A stretch of 64,000 bases of DNA from Cellulophaga sp. Hel_I_12 (GTDB lineage: Bacteria > Bacteroidota > Bacteroidia > Flavobacteriales > Flavobacteriaceae): contig NZ_JUHB01000001.1 in assembly GCF_000799565.1 (NCBI RefSeq), forward strand, positions 1,925,501 through 1,989,500, in the 5' to 3' direction. The translations under genes and the position numbers were made by a program. The notes below the pieces were generated by a model. The model worked only from the letters and a program-made list of their open reading frames with translations. It did no database searches and was not told where the DNA came from. Below are positions 63,361 to 64,000 of this stretch, in pieces (position 1 is the first letter of the stretch; each line of letters opens with the position of its first letter).

Positions 63361-64000
63361 ATGAATAACGCTGTATTACGAACATTAGAAGATATAGACT
63401 GGATCACCATAATTCTGGGCTGTAGCGTTTTATTTCTAGTGATAGCCAAGCAATTGTTTTATAGCCGTTTTACCAACTTTATGATCCTCCCTTTTAATAA
63501 CAAGTACATTTTTATGTATAATAAAAAAGAGAAATTGTTACATTGGTTTACCATTTTGCTTTCTATTTTTCAAATCTTAAATTTTGCCTTATTTATTTAT
63601 TTGTTAAGTGATATATTTCCGAGCCGTAGTTCTAGCCAAGTGCCCTATTTGTTTTATAGTATTATAGGATTTTTGCTTATTTTTTTTATAAGTAAGGTTT
63701 TATTGCAACTAGCAAATGGTCTCATTTTTAATATAAGTGATATCATTAGCGAATACCTCTTTAAAAAAATATCGTATTTAAACTATAGTGGATTGGTCAT
63801 GTTTATGGCCAACATCTTATTAACTTATGTCTTAAAAGATTCAAAAGCTGTCGTTTACGTAAGTGGATTTTTAATTTTACTCATAAATACGATAGGATTA
63901 GTCATTGTATTACGAAATCATCAAAAATTGATAGCCAATAATTTTTTCTATTTTATTTTGTACCTTTGCACACTCGAAATAACACCCTTGGTGCTAATTG
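63361..64000 (+). CDS. DUF4271 integral membrane protein, C-terminus cut by window edge
   Basis: The open frame from MNNAVLRTLEDIDWITIILG has 213 visible codons and no stop before the window end. It carries about six hydrophobic helices, with ILPFNNKYIFMYNKKEKLLH between helices one and two and LYLCTLEITPLVLI at the end, all typical of the DUF4271 family, so few residues are missing. It starts 57 bp after the GT39 stop. The family is Bacteroidota-specific; I expect the next gene downstream to be uroporphyrinogen-III synthase, as is common, but it is out of view. Confidence 0.85.
   Translation, partial: MNNAVLRTLEDIDWITIILGCSVLFLVIAKQLFYSRFTNFMILPFNNKYIFMYNKKEKLLHWFTILLSIFQILNFALFIYLLSDIFPSRSSSQVPYLFYSIIGFLLIFFISKVLLQLANGLIFNISDIISEYLFKKISYLNYSGLVMFMANILLTYVLKDSKAVVYVSGFLILLINTIGLVIVLRNHQKLIANNFFYFILYLCTLEITPLVLI
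63961..63968 (+). promoter_or_regulatory. -7-like box inside the DUF4271 coding end
   Basis: TACCTTTG followed by CA is an excellent match to TAnnTTTG, located within the last codons of the DUF4271 gene. It may drive the next gene beyond the window. No -33 element at proper spacing. Confidence 0.4.

Overview
The window is a chromosomal segment of a marine-type member of the Bacteroidota, almost certainly a flavobacterium (family Flavobacteriaceae). The evidence is a strongly AT-rich sequence, a SusC/SusD pair, many lipoproteins with an early Cys after a short hydrophobic leader, type IX secretion (T9SS) sorting domains, TonB receptors with an N-terminal carboxypeptidase-regulatory-like domain, TAnnTTTG-type -7 promoter boxes, and Bacteroidota-specific families (DUF4271, DUF4296). 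I saw no rRNA, tRNA, CRISPR array, transposase or phage gene.

Region 1 (1-13.9 kb) begins with a flavoprotein cut by the window edge and a glycerophosphodiesterase lipoprotein. After a 0.55-kb array of imperfect ~160-bp repeats comes an alpha-glucan utilisation locus. One arm runs on the minus strand: LacI-type regulator, beta-phosphoglucomutase, GH65 disaccharide phosphorylase, GH13 amylase-like lipoprotein. The other arm runs on the plus strand: SusC, SusD. A good LacI-type operator palindrome lies in the 415-bp divergent intergenic region. The likely logic is surface or periplasmic cleavage of an alpha-glucan, SusCD import, phosphorolysis to glucose plus beta-glucose-1-phosphate, and conversion to glucose-6-phosphate.

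Region 2 (13.9-25.8 kb) follows SusD after a terminator-like hairpin. It is a tightly packed cassette of three paralogous ~1,100-residue FG-GAP/VCBS-repeat lipoproteins with ASPIC/UnbV domains, an unrecognised 201-residue lipoprotein, and a lipoprotein of the PAP2/vanadium-haloperoxidase superfamily. It ends at a perfect 24-bp-stem bidirectional terminator. This cassette is the best candidate for an undescribed system: a surface complex tied to a glycan locus. A sodium/solute symporter follows on the other strand.

Region 3 (27.6-42.7 kb) holds mostly envelope and signalling genes. They include a beta-propeller-like lipoprotein, a 1,237-residue protein that joins a metallophosphoesterase, a secretory-kinase-like segment and an outer-membrane barrel, an HD phosphohydrolase fused to a Pycsar-effector-type (DUF5706) membrane domain, a GAF protein, a second metallophosphoesterase, a penicillin-acylase-family lipoprotein, an MsbA-like ABC exporter and a small barrel protein.

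Region 4 (42.8-50 kb) is a minus-strand run of redox and housekeeping genes: ferredoxin, a four-helix-bundle (S23/IVS) gene flanked by inverted heptamer repeats, ferredoxin-NADP reductase, NifU-like protein, Mrp ATPase, an alkyltransferase-like protein, LysE exporter, TrmB, and a PhoR/PhoB-type two-component system.

Region 5 (50-55.3 kb) has a TonB receptor with a partner repeat-rich lipoprotein, then two very small proteins that are little more than a signal peptide plus a T9SS sorting domain.

Region 6 (55.4-64 kb) is core metabolism and envelope: LuxE-like acyl-protein synthetase, TyrRS, an NAD-dependent epimerase, DUF4296, dihydroorotase, a polyprenol-phosphate mannose synthase-like GT2, a GT39/ArnT-like membrane glycosyltransferase and DUF4271 (cut by the window end). 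A recurring non-coding theme is degenerate repeats phased exactly every 7 bp at three separate loci.
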